A DNA stretch of 64,000 nucleotides from NCBI GenBank assembly GCA_046329585.1, contig JAXLUI010000002.1, forward strand, positions 682,001 to 746,000. The letters are read 5' to 3'. Of the stretch, positions 9,507 to 18,482 are shown piece after piece. Position 1 is the first letter of the stretch; every line of letters begins with the position of its first letter. This stretch comes from DLKC01 sp002478885. Lineage in GTDB: Bacteria; Bacteroidota; Bacteroidia; Chitinophagales; Chitinophagaceae. Both the position numbers and the translations under genes were made by a program. The notes under the pieces were generated by a model, which was not told the DNA's origin, did not search any database, and worked only from the letters and a program-made list of their open reading frames with translations.

Positions 9507-9556
9507 TATCGTGCCATTATACCCCAAAAGGGGTGTAAGCACGTTTAAAAACAGAA

Positions 9557-9584
9557 GCCTCTCACATATGTGGGAGGCTTTTTT
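9557..9584 (+). terminator. Rho-independent terminator of groEL
   Basis: GCCTCTCAC pairs with GTGGGAGGC around ATAT (9557-9578, one wobble pair) and is followed by a six-T run. Confidence 0.85.
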
Positions 9585-9640
9585 ATGAGCCCTGCATTGG
9601 ACCTGGCATGGAGCTCCTGTTGCGTCGCACACTTGTACTG
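9579..9640 (-). repeat. Dispersed element, copy 4 (single arm)
   Basis: Outer end TTTTTTATGAGCCCTGC directly at the groEL terminator, inner core GTTGCGTCGCACACTTGTA at 9619-9637. A possible remnant of the other arm (GCATGGAAACCACGCCTGGC, about 9678-9697) follows. Confidence 0.7.
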
Positions 9641-9751
9641 CTGTACTAAAATCAGCAGCCTGTTTGACAATTAAAAGCATGGAAACCACGCCTGGCAGCA
9701 GTGTTGACATTTATATTCTCCCCATAAAGGCGAAAATTGAATCTGAAAATA

Positions 9752-9759
9752 TATTTTTG
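9752..9759 (+). promoter_or_regulatory. Possible -7 element (TAnnTTTG type)
   Basis: TATTTTTG matches the Bacteroidota -7 consensus and lies 16 bp before the hydrolase start codon at 9776. No well-spaced TTTG -33 box was found. Confidence 0.35.
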
Positions 9760-9775
9760 TTGCCCTTAGGAAAAA

Positions 9776-10474
9776 ATGAATAGAACAATGAAATACACAT
9801 ATTATGGCCATTCCTGCTTCGCAGTGGAGGCAGGTGGTAAAACATTATTATTCGATCCTTTTATCAGTGGCAACCCACTGGCATTGAATATTGATATCCA
9901 TTCAATCAAAGCGGATTTTATTTTATTGTCGCACGGGCATGGCGACCATGTTGCGGATGCCATTCAAATTGCCAACAATACCGGCGCAACCTGTATTGCC
10001 GCAGCTGAAATTGCTTACTGGTTACAGGCGAAAGGCATCAATAATGTCCATGCAATGAATCACGGTGGTGCGGTTCCGGTTGATTTTGGTACCCTCAGGT
10101 GTGTAAATGCGGTGCATTCTTCGTCGCTGCCTGACGGAAGCTATGGCGGCAACCCGCTCGGATTTGTTATTACCACAGCAACCGGCAATTTTTACTACAG
10201 TGGCGACACTGCCCTAACGCTGGATATGCAACTGATCCCCAATTGGGCAAAACTTGATTTTGCAGTTCTCCCTATTGGCAGCAACTTTACAATGGACGTG
10301 GCAGATGCTATCGTGGCCAGTGATTTTATCAAATGTAATAAGGTGATTGGCGTGCATTACAATACCTTTCCGCCGATAGCGATCGATACGGCGAAAGCTG
10401 TAACAGATTTTGAAGCAGCAGGTAAAACTTTGCTGTTGCCTGCAATTGGCGAAACAATTGAAATCGGTAGTTAA
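9776..10474 (+). CDS. UPF0173 metal-dependent hydrolase (MBL fold)
   Basis: The 232-residue product is a compact metallo-beta-lactamase-fold hydrolase of the UPF0173 (YtkL-like) family. It shows the start KYTYYGHSCFAVEAGGKTLL, the metal motif LSHGHGDHVADA (HxHxDH), further ligands in CVNAVHSSSLPDG and YSGDTALTLDM, and the C-terminal VIGVHYNTFPPI. Two zinc ions would be expected. The natural substrate of the family is not established. ATG at 9776 or 9788 (MKYTYYGHS) are both possible. Confidence 0.92.
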   Translation: MNRTMKYTYYGHSCFAVEAGGKTLLFDPFISGNPLALNIDIHSIKADFILLSHGHGDHVADAIQIANNTGATCIAAAEIAYWLQAKGINNVHAMNHGGAVPVDFGTLRCVNAVHSSSLPDGSYGGNPLGFVITTATGNFYYSGDTALTLDMQLIPNWAKLDFAVLPIGSNFTMDVADAIVASDFIKCNKVIGVHYNTFPPIAIDTAKAVTDFEAAGKTLLLPAIGETIEIGS

Positions 10475-10502
10475 GCCCGTTGCCACCTGAATTAAAACAC
10501 AA

Positions 10503-10575
10503 TTGAGAGATGCCGGACAACAAGCCGGCACTACAACACAAGAGGCGATGCGTAGCGTTGAAAAAGTCTGAAACA
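10503..10575 (+). repeat. Degenerate repeat, possibly a decayed dispersed element
   Basis: GATGCCGG and CCGGCACTA form an inverted repeat that recurs at 15.68 kb. CACAAGAGGCGATGCG follows and resembles the dispersed-element arm without the intact core. Membership in the family is a guess. Confidence 0.3.
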
Positions 10576-10614
10576 TAAAAATAAATTACACTCCCTTTGG
10601 GAGATGGAGGATCA

Positions 10615-11415
10615 ATGGCAAGAATAATTGGTGTGGCAAATCAGAAGGGCGGTGTAGGTAAAACCACCACCGCGATTAACCTGGCTGCAAGCCTTGCAGT
10701 GCTGGAGTTTAAAACGTTGCTCGTTGATGCCGACCCGCAGGCCAACAGCACAACCGGTGTAGGTTTTGACCTTCACAATGTTACCAACAGTTTGTATGAT
10801 TGTATGGTAAACAATGTGCCGGCAGCCGATGTAATTTTAAAGAGTGAGATTCCCAACCTTGATCTTATTCCTTCGCATATAGACCTTGTTGGTGCAGAGA
10901 TTGAAATGATCAATTATCCCAACAGGGAAATGGTACTCAAAAGTATACTCGACCCTGTAAAAGCAGGCTACGATTTTATTGTGATCGATTGCTCGCCTTC
11001 GCTTGGTTTGATAACGGTTAATGCCCTAACGGCTGCAGACAGCGTTGTTGTGCCCGTTCAGTGTGAATTTTTTGCATTGGAAGGTTTGGGCAAACTGCTG
11101 AATACAATTAAGATCGTGCAAAGCAGGCTGAATCCCAATCTACAGATCGAAGGGATACTGATGACCATGTACGATGGCCGCCTTCGCCTGTGTAACCAGG
11201 TGGTGAATGAAGTAAGAAGGCATTTTGATGAGCTGGTATTTAACACCATTATCCATCGTAACACCAGGCTCAGCGAAGCCCCGAGCGTGGGCAAGCCCGT
11301 AATCCTGTACGATTCAGACAGCAAAGGCTCTATCAACTATCTTAACCTGGCCAAAGAGGTGCTCCAGAAAAATAATATGACCAAAATGACAAATGAGGAG
11401 CGGATATTGGAATAA
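10615..11415 (+). CDS. parA: Chromosome-partitioning ATPase ParA (Soj)
   Basis: The 266-residue product starts MARIIGVANQKGGVGKTTTA, with the deviant Walker A KGGVGKTT at residues 11-18. VDADPQANST and the Walker B-like DFIVIDCSPSLGLI follow, then VPVQCEFFALEGLGKL. It binds DNA non-specifically as an ATP dimer and moves ParB-parS complexes. I chose the ATG at 10615 because GGAGG lies 5 bp upstream; the TTG at 10597 would place that site inside the gene. parB follows after 98 bp, so this is the chromosomal partition operon. Confidence 0.96.
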   Translation: MARIIGVANQKGGVGKTTTAINLAASLAVLEFKTLLVDADPQANSTTGVGFDLHNVTNSLYDCMVNNVPAADVILKSEIPNLDLIPSHIDLVGAEIEMINYPNREMVLKSILDPVKAGYDFIVIDCSPSLGLITVNALTAADSVVVPVQCEFFALEGLGKLLNTIKIVQSRLNPNLQIEGILMTMYDGRLRLCNQVVNEVRRHFDELVFNTIIHRNTRLSEAPSVGKPVILYDSDSKGSINYLNLAKEVLQKNNMTKMTNEERILE

Positions 11416-11513
11416 GCCGCAAGCCACCGGCTATAAGCTTCAGCATAACCCGAAACGAAACGATTGTATTTAACTGCAAACCTGCGAACAGGTGAACTTG
11501 TGAACCAAAGATT

Positions 11514-12434
11514 ATGACAACTCCAAAACAAAATAAGGATCTCCTGGGCAAAGGCATACGCTCCCTGTTACAGAATATTGATGCCGATCTTAAAACGACC
11601 TCGGGCAACTTAAAGGGCAGCGTGGTCGATTCGGTGGTGTCTGTAACGAGAATAACGCTTGACCAGATACAAACCAATCCCAACAACCCAAGGCACGATT
11701 TTGATGAGGCTGCATTGAACGAACTGGCTGCATCTATTAAAATGCACGATATTATTCAGCCACTCACCGTGTCTAAACTCGCTTCGGGCAAATACCAGCT
11801 GATAGCCGGGGAACGCCGTTACCGGGCTTCAAAAATCGCCGGGTTAAAAGATGTTCCGGTGTATGTGCGCCAGGCTAACGATGCAGAAGTGCTGGAACTG
11901 GCCTTGCTGGAGAACCTGCAGCGTGAAAATCTTAATGCAATAGAAATAGGTCTCAGCTACAAGCGCATGATGGATGAGCTCGATTACACACAGGAACAAG
12001 TGGCAGAGCGTATCGGCAAAGAAAGAAGCACTGTAACCAACTATATGCGCCTGCTAAAGCTGCCACCCGATATTCAGCTTGCAGTGAGGAGCGGAGTGAT
12101 CAGCATGGGCCATGCACGCGCACTCATCAATATCGATGAAGTAGAAAAACAGTTGTTTGTATTCAATGAGATCAAATCAAAAGAACTCAACGTAAGACAG
12201 GCTGAAGACCTGGTTCGAAGGCTGTATAAAAATAGTAGCGCTGTTGTTAAATCTTCGGCAAAAACGTCACTGCCACCGGTATACAAAAAAATAGAAGATA
12301 ATTTAGCGTCGCACTTTTCAACTAAAGTAAAACTGAAGCATCACAATAAAGGTTTTGGCAGCATTACCCTGGAATATTATTCACTCGAAGAGTTGAATAA
12401 ACTCCTGGAGCAAATGAATATACAGGTAAGCTAA
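11514..12434 (+). CDS. parB: Chromosome-partitioning protein ParB
   Basis: The 306-residue product has the ParB/Srx CTPase domain (residues about 45-140, with GERRYRASKIAGL and ENLQRENLNAIE), the HTH that reads parS (YTQEQVAERIGKERSTVTNY), and a C-terminal dimerisation region. It spreads from parS as a CTP-gated clamp and activates ParA. Five bp separate it from the next gene, so the three form one operon. Confidence 0.96.
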   Translation: MTTPKQNKDLLGKGIRSLLQNIDADLKTTSGNLKGSVVDSVVSVTRITLDQIQTNPNNPRHDFDEAALNELAASIKMHDIIQPLTVSKLASGKYQLIAGERRYRASKIAGLKDVPVYVRQANDAEVLELALLENLQRENLNAIEIGLSYKRMMDELDYTQEQVAERIGKERSTVTNYMRLLKLPPDIQLAVRSGVISMGHARALINIDEVEKQLFVFNEIKSKELNVRQAEDLVRRLYKNSSAVVKSSAKTSLPPVYKKIEDNLASHFSTKVKLKHHNKGFGSITLEYYSLEELNKLLEQMNIQVS

Positions 12435-12439
12435 TTTGA

Positions 12440-13108
12440 ATGCACGCAAAAAAGTTTCTCATATTATTTACGGTCTTTCTTTACCCGGTGCTGCTGCATG
12501 CGCAAGACGATAAGCGCAAACTGGCAACAACCGAAGTAATTGACACATCGGGCATCGTGGTACAGGCCGACACCAGCATAGTTGCCAAAGATTCCGTGAT
12601 CTTAAAAGATACACTTGCTAAAAAAGCACATATCCCGCAAAAAGCGACAAGACGCTCAGCGATTATTCCGGGCTGGGGGCAAATCTACAATGGCCAGTAC
12701 TGGAAACTACCCCTGGTTTACGGCGCGCTTGCTGTACCAACGGTAACCTTCATTTATAACAATACCTGGTATAAAAAGACGAGAGATGCCTACACCATTC
12801 TTATCACTGAAGATACTGCCCGCTATGACGAGATAGACCCAAAATTGGAAGGTCTTAGCGCACAGGACCTGCAGTATTACCGGAACGATTTCCGCCGCAA
12901 CCGCGACTATTCCGTCTTGTTTTTTTTAATTGCCTGGGGGCTTAATGTGGTAGATGCCACCGTATCAGGGCATCTCAAAGAATTCAATGTAAGCGACGAC
13001 CTTAGCATGAAAATACAGCCGCAATACAACCCGCTCACCAAATCGGTTAATGTTGGCCTGGCATTTCATTTCAGAAATCCTGAGCCCCGCAGCCTGAGCG
13101 CATTTTAA
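12440..13108 (+). CDS. DUF5683 membrane protein
   Basis: The 222-residue product has an N-terminal signal (LFTVFLYPVLLHAQ), a low-complexity T/D/K-rich linker, and a DUF5683 domain starting near residue 72 (RRSAIIPGWGQIYNGQYWKLPL) with two or three membrane segments (YGALAVPTVTFIYNN, YSVLFFLIAWGLNVVDATVSG). The domain resembles TM2-like small membrane modules. Function is unknown. In Bacteroidota it often follows parB and precedes dapB. Here 4.6 kb with four other features separates it from dapB. Confidence 0.85.
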   Translation: MHAKKFLILFTVFLYPVLLHAQDDKRKLATTEVIDTSGIVVQADTSIVAKDSVILKDTLAKKAHIPQKATRRSAIIPGWGQIYNGQYWKLPLVYGALAVPTVTFIYNNTWYKKTRDAYTILITEDTARYDEIDPKLEGLSAQDLQYYRNDFRRNRDYSVLFFLIAWGLNVVDATVSGHLKEFNVSDDLSMKIQPQYNPLTKSVNVGLAFHFRNPEPRSLSAF

Positions 13109-13109
13109 T

Positions 13110-13180
13110 TTTATTACCCGAATATCAAGGGGCCGGCGCAGGTAACACGCATCAACATCGTTGTGTCACTCACTTGTACG
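13110..13180 (-). repeat. Dispersed element, copy 5 (single arm)
   Basis: Outer end GGGGCCGGCGCAGG, inner variant core GTTGTGTCACTCACTTGTAC at 13160-13179, the same GTGAGTGACACAAC variant as in copies 1 and 9. Confidence 0.65.
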
Positions 13181-13363
13181 CCAGGTAATTCCATCAGCGC
13201 ATAATCAGCCAAACCTCAATCCTGTTCGTTCTCCGCACCTGATCAATATCAGTATGGCGGGTGATGGGTATCAGTCTCCATATTATTTAACTGAACTAAT
13301 ATGCATGTTATCTAACATCCCTCAAAACATGTGTACCAATCATCTAATAAAATATCAAACAAA

Positions 13364-13948
13364 ATGAAAAACCTGATCAACCCAATGCTGGCCGTGCTGC
13401 TTATATCAGTTGCTTCCTGCACAAAGGCACCCTTGCAAACACCTGCAACCGCAAATACGGCATCAAATGACGAAGCAGCATCGCCTGGCCAGGAATTTTA
13501 TGTCGGACAGCATTATGGCGGAGGCGTTATCTTTTTTCTTGACAGCACCAAACTGCATGGGCTTATCGCCGATACTGTTGACCTGGGAAGTTATTCCTGG
13601 TACAATGGTATTTACCTGCTTACCGATGCACAATCAACCCGTATTGGCGCGGGACACAAAAACACCAAAAGAATTGTTTTGGCTCAAGGCAAAAACGGCA
13701 GCTATGCTGCGCTGGAATGTACAAAATCAAAACACAGCGGTTACTCAGACTGGTTCCTGCCATCGAAAGATGAGTTAAATAAAATGTACCGGTTGCGGTA
13801 TGTAATCGGGGGCTTTACCAACAATGTTTACTGGAGTTCCAGCGAAGACTACGATCATAGTTCCTGGCTCGAGGCTTTTGCAAACGGCAAGCAGGGAACA
13901 GACTTCAAAAGCGAAAGCTATTTCGTTCGTGCAGCAAGATCCTTCTAG
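13364..13948 (+). CDS. DUF1566/Lcl-type lipoprotein
   Basis: The 194-residue product from the ATG at 13364 has a lipoprotein signal (VLLISVASCTKAP). After a low-complexity stretch comes a DUF1566 (Lcl C-terminal) domain: YVGQHYGGGVIFFLD, SDWFLPSKDELNKMY, NVYWSSSEDYDHSSWLEAF. The domain is C-type-lectin-like and common in surface proteins. Its ligand here is unknown. It is a single-gene unit, closed by a terminator, between the parAB operon and a T9SS protein. Confidence 0.82.
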   Translation: MKNLINPMLAVLLISVASCTKAPLQTPATANTASNDEAASPGQEFYVGQHYGGGVIFFLDSTKLHGLIADTVDLGSYSWYNGIYLLTDAQSTRIGAGHKNTKRIVLAQGKNGSYAALECTKSKHSGYSDWFLPSKDELNKMYRLRYVIGGFTNNVYWSSSEDYDHSSWLEAFANGKQGTDFKSESYFVRAARSF

Positions 13949-13976
13949 ACAATTGACCTGATCATACAAAAGCAAA

Positions 13977-14003
13977 AGCCAACCCGCGATGGGTTGGCTT
14001 TTA
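13977..14003 (+). terminator. Rho-independent terminator
   Basis: AGCCAACCC and GGGTTGGCT (13977-13985 and 13991-13999) with a five-base loop. T-rich sequence follows on the plus strand, and A-rich sequence precedes it, so it may act in both directions between converging genes. Confidence 0.85.
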
Positions 14004-14032
14004 TATGTTGGTTATTTCCGGGCCGCGTTGCT

Positions 14033-15526
14033 TTATTCCACTACCAGTTTCTGGGTGCTCACCTCTTTTCCCGATGTAATTGTTACGATGTAAATGCCCT
14101 TTTGAACAGATGGAAGATCGACCCGTTGTGTGGTAGCTTCCATTTTATGCTGCAAAATGGTTTTGCCTGACATATCCGATAACCTGAGCATGATGCTGCC
14201 ATTGTTCTTCCAGGCCGAAAGGTTAACGGTGAAATAAGACTTTGCAGGATTTGGCGCTATTACGAACGTTTTGTTGGCCGGTATAACCGCGTCTTCAGAC
14301 TGGCTACTGGCTATTGTTTTTGTTTTTGGCGTACCGGAGAAAATCATTTCAAATTCATAAGGGCGGCCCGCCGCGTTGAGGCTAAGATCGTAGACCAGCC
14401 TGTTGCCGGCACTTGCCAATGGGTTAAAGCTTCTCTGATAACTGTTAAGCGAGGCTGGATGCATTCCCGGAATACGTTGTACCAGGTTCTGCCCGTTAAC
14501 ACCCGTTGGCAATAAAGCCATCCGGTTGTTGATCGCTGAAACCGGCACAAGCTGCAGGCTTTGAGAGCAGGATGCGTCTGTATTCGTTACCCTGTAACTA
14601 TAACTCCAGGAGTTGGTGGAGACGTCCCAGCTATCGAATTGAAAATAGCGTTGGGAGCCGTCTGAATAGTAATCCATTTTTGTCCTGGAGCTGTTATTCC
14701 AGACCTGGCTGGTTGCATCCCAAAACTGCTGCGCTGTAAAGAGCAGCCTGTTATTGTTATTATAGGATGCATTGTTGCGAAAGAAATTCACCCAATCTGA
14801 ACCCGAAAGTATCTGTCCCAGCGACTTTTTCGAAAGCGCGGTATTTTCTATGTAGTCGTTGTATGCCCTGCGAAACAAGATCCAGCGGCTCTCACCGATG
14901 CTCCAGAGATAATCAATTGTTTTACCGTCACTGGTGTAATCGTAAGTCGTTTTACCATTGTTTAGCCAGGCACTGTTGCTCCATACCTGGAATACCGAAG
15001 ACGATACGCGGTTCCTGTCATCATAAGATAGCAGGCTGCGCTGGATTCTCTGCCATTGTTCATTTGAATAAAGATCAAATTCACTTGTAACTGATCTGCC
15101 CAGTGCATCAAGGCTTTCCCAGAGTTTATAACTGTTTATCCAGGTGCCGGAGCCCGGATCCCAGTTTTGATAAATATACGTTCGCTTCGTTCCCTGTTCG
15201 CTGGTAAAAAAAGTAGATTTGGAACTGTTTACCCATACACTGTTTGCCGCATCCCAACTCTGGTTAACGGTCTCCAGCAGTACCCCGTTATTGCCCGATG
15301 TATAACTGGAAAGCTGCGAATTGACCCATGACTGTGAACCCTGGTCCCAGGTGAAAGAATGCACGGAAGTAACGTCACAATTTGCATCACGTGTGAACAC
15401 GTCAAGCGAATTCTTCTGCCACACGCCGCCAGTTTTAGATTCGGAAATCATTGAATCTGTTGTTTGTGAAAAACTGGTTGCATTAAATGCGATAAAGCCA
15501 AGCAGGGCAAGCACATATTTTTTCAT
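14033..15526 (-). CDS. T9SS type A sorting-domain protein with tryptophan-rich repeats
   Basis: The 497-residue product has a signal peptide (MKKYVLALLGFIAFNATSFSQ). About eight repeats of roughly 35-40 residues follow, each built around a W at a fixed place with NS/NN turns and a YxSDG or FxS strand (NQSWDAANSVWVNSS, YIYQNWDPGSGTWINSY, QQFWDATSQVWNNSS). The C-terminal about 80 residues are a T9SS sorting domain (FVIAPNPAKSYFTVNLS, GKTILQHKME, LPSVQKGIYIVTITSGK). The protein should cross the outer membrane by the type IX system. The repeat array resembles YD-like beta repeats. Function is not known. Confidence 0.85.
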   Translation of the reverse strand: MKKYVLALLGFIAFNATSFSQTTDSMISESKTGGVWQKNSLDVFTRDANCDVTSVHSFTWDQGSQSWVNSQLSSYTSGNNGVLLETVNQSWDAANSVWVNSSKSTFFTSEQGTKRTYIYQNWDPGSGTWINSYKLWESLDALGRSVTSEFDLYSNEQWQRIQRSLLSYDDRNRVSSSVFQVWSNSAWLNNGKTTYDYTSDGKTIDYLWSIGESRWILFRRAYNDYIENTALSKKSLGQILSGSDWVNFFRNNASYNNNNRLLFTAQQFWDATSQVWNNSSRTKMDYYSDGSQRYFQFDSWDVSTNSWSYSYRVTNTDASCSQSLQLVPVSAINNRMALLPTGVNGQNLVQRIPGMHPASLNSYQRSFNPLASAGNRLVYDLSLNAAGRPYEFEMIFSGTPKTKTIASSQSEDAVIPANKTFVIAPNPAKSYFTVNLSAWKNNGSIMLRLSDMSGKTILQHKMEATTQRVDLPSVQKGIYIVTITSGKEVSTQKLVVE

Positions 15527-15629
15527 AAGCAATGATTGGTTAATGAAACAATTAGTTTTTGGTTATTGAGGGAAGTTAAAACATATTTCTGTCTGCAAAG
15601 AAAAATACGTATGACCGGCTTACTTTGCC

Positions 15630-15722
15630 AGGCCGCGGTTGCGCTGCTATAACCAGTTACCAAATGCGCGATGCCGGCTAGACCGGCACTATCGTGCAAG
15701 GAACGGTGGCATGAAATGCTGC
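15630..15722 (+). repeat. Degenerate repeat related to the one at 10.5 kb
   Basis: GATGCCGGCTAGACCGGCACT is an inverted repeat shared in part with 10.51 kb. GGTGGCATGAAATGCTG follows. It may be a decayed dispersed element, but no intact core is present. Confidence 0.3.
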
Positions 15723-15724
15723 AG

Positions 15725-16945
15725 TTAGTCTAACAAAAATTCCCCGTTACTGTAGATGATCTTTTGTGACCCATCGGGCAGCGTTGCCGTTACAGTCCGG
15801 TTAGTTGTGCTCACAATATCGGTATGCACTTTCGGGCAGGCATTATAACCCATTTCTTTCCATTGCTCTTCTGTGATGGCGGCAATATTGCCGGGAAAGG
15901 AATCTTTATACGCGTTACCGAGCGCAATGTGCGTATTGCCAAATTCGCCACCCATATTTTCATCAAACAAAGTGGTGGCCATGAATTTTGTAATGCGGGA
16001 ATGCCGCCTGTCGGTAAGCGAAAACTCGCCGACTTTATCAGCATTGTCCTGCGCAATCATTTCTTTCAATGCGTCCTCATTTTCCGTAGCGGAAGACGCA
16101 ACCACCACGCCATTTTCAAAAACAAGCGACACCCCGGCGATTCGCTTTCCAGAATAATATAAAGGTTGGTTGAAATTGATACGGCCTTGTGTGCCGCGCC
16201 AGTCGGGAGAAATAAATACCTCGAAGCTTGGAATGTTGCGCCCCGTGCCGCCCAGCCATTGGCGGTTCTTACCTAATCTGATCTCCAGGTCGGCATCAAC
16301 GCCTTTTATGTGCAGCTTTTCTATCTGCAGGGCATCGAGTTTATGCTTTATGGTCTCAATCTCGGCCTGTATATTTTTCCATTTGGTTACCGGGTCATCT
16401 TCCCGCAGGTAACAGGCCTCAATGATCTGCTCCCAATATTCATCCAGTGGCAAGCCTGCTTCTTCTGCCGCTGATGCTGTACCATAAAGGCAGAGCGTCC
16501 ATGACAGTTTACCGGCCTGTTCTTTCTTTTCGCGCATAGCCATATAAGGAGCCCTTGCGCTGTTCATCATACTGATTCTCGCAGCAGGCAACCCTTCCAG
16601 CGCGTGAATATCGGGATCAGAAATAATAAACAGGATATGATCGACACTGTCTACAACACCTTGCCAGTAAAGCTTTGGGAAGAAGGAAACCTGTTCATCA
16701 CTGCCGTTTTCCAGCAGGAAACGCACGAGGCCATCCTGCCGGGTATTGTTGGGCTGGTAATGACTGATAAGGTTACCGCCCGCAGCATAAATTTCTTTAG
16801 CGATAGCCATAAACAGGTCTTTCGCGCACTCCTGCCCTACCAGGAAAACGGTCTCCCCCTTGTTGATCCCTTTGCCGTTATTTAACCCGTAATGCACCAT
16901 TACCTGCGCATATTTTTTCAACATGTTTTCGTTGGGCATTGCCAT
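15725..16945 (-). CDS. M29-family aminopeptidase
   Basis: The 406-residue product matches M29 (thermophilic aminopeptidase II type) metallopeptidases in length. The family metal and catalytic residues are visible in GVSLVFENGVVV (Glu), ENMGGEFGNTHIALGNAY (Glu and His), DRRHSRI (His) and CPKVHTDIV (His, Asp). It would remove N-terminal residues from peptides in the cytoplasm; no signal peptide is seen. Start ATG at 16945 (MAMPNENMLK) or 16939. It stands alone, transcribed toward the T9SS gene. Confidence 0.9.
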   Translation of the reverse strand: MAMPNENMLKKYAQVMVHYGLNNGKGINKGETVFLVGQECAKDLFMAIAKEIYAAGGNLISHYQPNNTRQDGLVRFLLENGSDEQVSFFPKLYWQGVVDSVDHILFIISDPDIHALEGLPAARISMMNSARAPYMAMREKKEQAGKLSWTLCLYGTASAAEEAGLPLDEYWEQIIEACYLREDDPVTKWKNIQAEIETIKHKLDALQIEKLHIKGVDADLEIRLGKNRQWLGGTGRNIPSFEVFISPDWRGTQGRINFNQPLYYSGKRIAGVSLVFENGVVVASSATENEDALKEMIAQDNADKVGEFSLTDRRHSRITKFMATTLFDENMGGEFGNTHIALGNAYKDSFPGNIAAITEEQWKEMGYNACPKVHTDIVSTTNRTVTATLPDGSQKIIYSNGEFLLD

Positions 16946-16969
16946 AGTGTTTGTTTTTGAACAGCACAA

Positions 16970-17759
16970 TATTATTTAACTAATAAAACAAAAACAAGAC
17001 AAGCTGTTGTAATGGCGGGATAATTTTTATGTACCCGGGTTAAGCACAGGCATAATGCCTTGTTGCGCGCTTCATCCCGGGAGAAATGATCCGGGATCGC
17101 CCAATTCCACTACAACGCTTTATTGAACAGGTTGCTTTGTGTTAAAGGCAATGCCGGTTATCATTGAACCAAGGCACCGCGATTGTAACAACAGCATCTG
17201 CCAGGCTGCTGTGCGGTAGTTTATCAATCGGGGTTGAAGAGCCGCGTGCCGGCACCAGGTTTTCAACTAACCGTAAATGATGTGCCAGGAGCCAGAATGA
17301 CATGCTGCAGGGCTATTGACCAACTCCCTACCAACCATCTACCAAGTATGTACCAAGTAAGCACCAGGTAAAGCCTGAGAAAAAACGGGTAGAATTGTTG
17401 TTTTGTTTAAGTACTCCATGAATCGCCCTTCAACAAAAACTGACAAAATGGAAGGAGATGCGATGGGTTATTAAAACAGGATGACACACAAAACAGGTGC
17501 AACAATTGCCGCAGCAATTTCATTAAGTACCATACTATCTGAGGTGATGCGCTGAACATGTCATCAACCGGCCGCCAATGGATGCACCAGCACAAGTGTG
17601 CGACGCAACCGGCGTTGCCATGAAATTATGGGCCGGCAACCACGCTTTTATTCTGCGCAGGAAAAATCCGGCGAATCGTAGAAAAGTTTCGAAGGGTAAG
17701 CAAAGAATATTTTTTTACTTTGCCGCATCGGCTTTTAGCATACAATAATACAAGACAAC
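16970..17759. other. 790-bp non-coding gap with two repeat arms
   Basis: No credible gene is seen. A divergent arm of the dispersed element lies at about 17036-17105 (CTTGTTGCGCGCTTCATCCC, then GATCCGGGATCGC), resembling the interrupted left arm at 23.95 kb. A clear arm in plus orientation lies at 17590-17650 (core CACAAGTGTGCGACGCAACC, outer part ATGGGCCGGCAACC). The roughly 480 bp between them show nothing I recognise. The last 100 bp should hold the dapB promoter. Confidence 0.6.
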
Positions 17760-18476
17760 ATGAAAATTGCGTTGATCGGTTATGGGAAAATGGGTAGGGC
17801 TATTGAAGAGATCGCTTTACAGAAAGGGCACGAGATCGTACTTAGGGTGGGTATTGAAAACCTGGAAGATTTTACGGCTGACAACGTGCAGCAGGCCGAC
17901 GTAGCTATTGAATTCACTTCTCCCGAAAGCGCCAGGGAAAATATTCTTAAATGCCTGGCATGCGGCGTGGCCGTGGTGAGTGGTTCAACAGGCTGGCTGG
18001 CAGAAATGCCCGTGGTAACAAAAGCCTGCGAACAACACAACGGCGCATTTCTTTATGCAAGCAATTTCAGCATTGGCGTAAACCTTTTCTTTGAGTTGAA
18101 TAACTACCTCGCTGGTCTTATGCGCGCCCATGAAGATTATGATGTGATGCTGGAAGAAATACACCATACCCAAAAGAAGGATGCGCCAAGCGGTACCGCC
18201 ATCACACTTGCCGAACAGGTGATGAAAAGCATACCGTCAAAGAAACAATGGGTTAATCATATAAGTGATAATACAGAAGACCTGGAAATCATCAGTGAAC
18301 GGATTGACCCTGCACCGGGAACGCACAAGATCAAATACAGCTCTGCTATTGATGACATCGAAATCATTCACACCGCACACAGCCGGAAAGGTTTTGCGGC
18401 CGGGGCGGTACTGGCGGCTGAATTTATTTATGGAAAAAAAGGTATTTTTAGCATGAAAGATGTTTTGAGCCTTTAA
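17760..18476 (+). CDS. dapB: 4-hydroxy-tetrahydrodipicolinate reductase DapB
   Basis: The 238-residue product reduces the DapA product in lysine and diaminopimelate synthesis. It has the nucleotide-binding start MKIALIGYGKMGRAIE (GxGxMG at residues 7-12), VAIEFTSPESARENI, the SGSTGW loop, and the active-site segment EEIHHTQKKDAPSGTAITLAE with the catalytic His pair, Lys and substrate-binding SGT. Five bp separate it from the histidine-kinase gene, suggesting co-transcription. dapA lies 9 kb away on the other strand. Confidence 0.96.
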   Translation: MKIALIGYGKMGRAIEEIALQKGHEIVLRVGIENLEDFTADNVQQADVAIEFTSPESARENILKCLACGVAVVSGSTGWLAEMPVVTKACEQHNGAFLYASNFSIGVNLFFELNNYLAGLMRAHEDYDVMLEEIHHTQKKDAPSGTAITLAEQVMKSIPSKKQWVNHISDNTEDLEIISERIDPAPGTHKIKYSSAIDDIEIIHTAHSRKGFAAGAVLAAEFIYGKKGIFSMKDVLSL

Positions 18477-18482
18477 ACAAAT

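Noticed and set aside
9069..9710. Long minus-strand frame opposite groEL
   Set aside because: It is a shadow of a highly biased coding sequence and shows no protein-like features.
12300..12316. Core-like sequence GCGTCGCACTT inside parB
   Set aside because: It lacks the rest of the arm, lies in a coding region and is probably chance.
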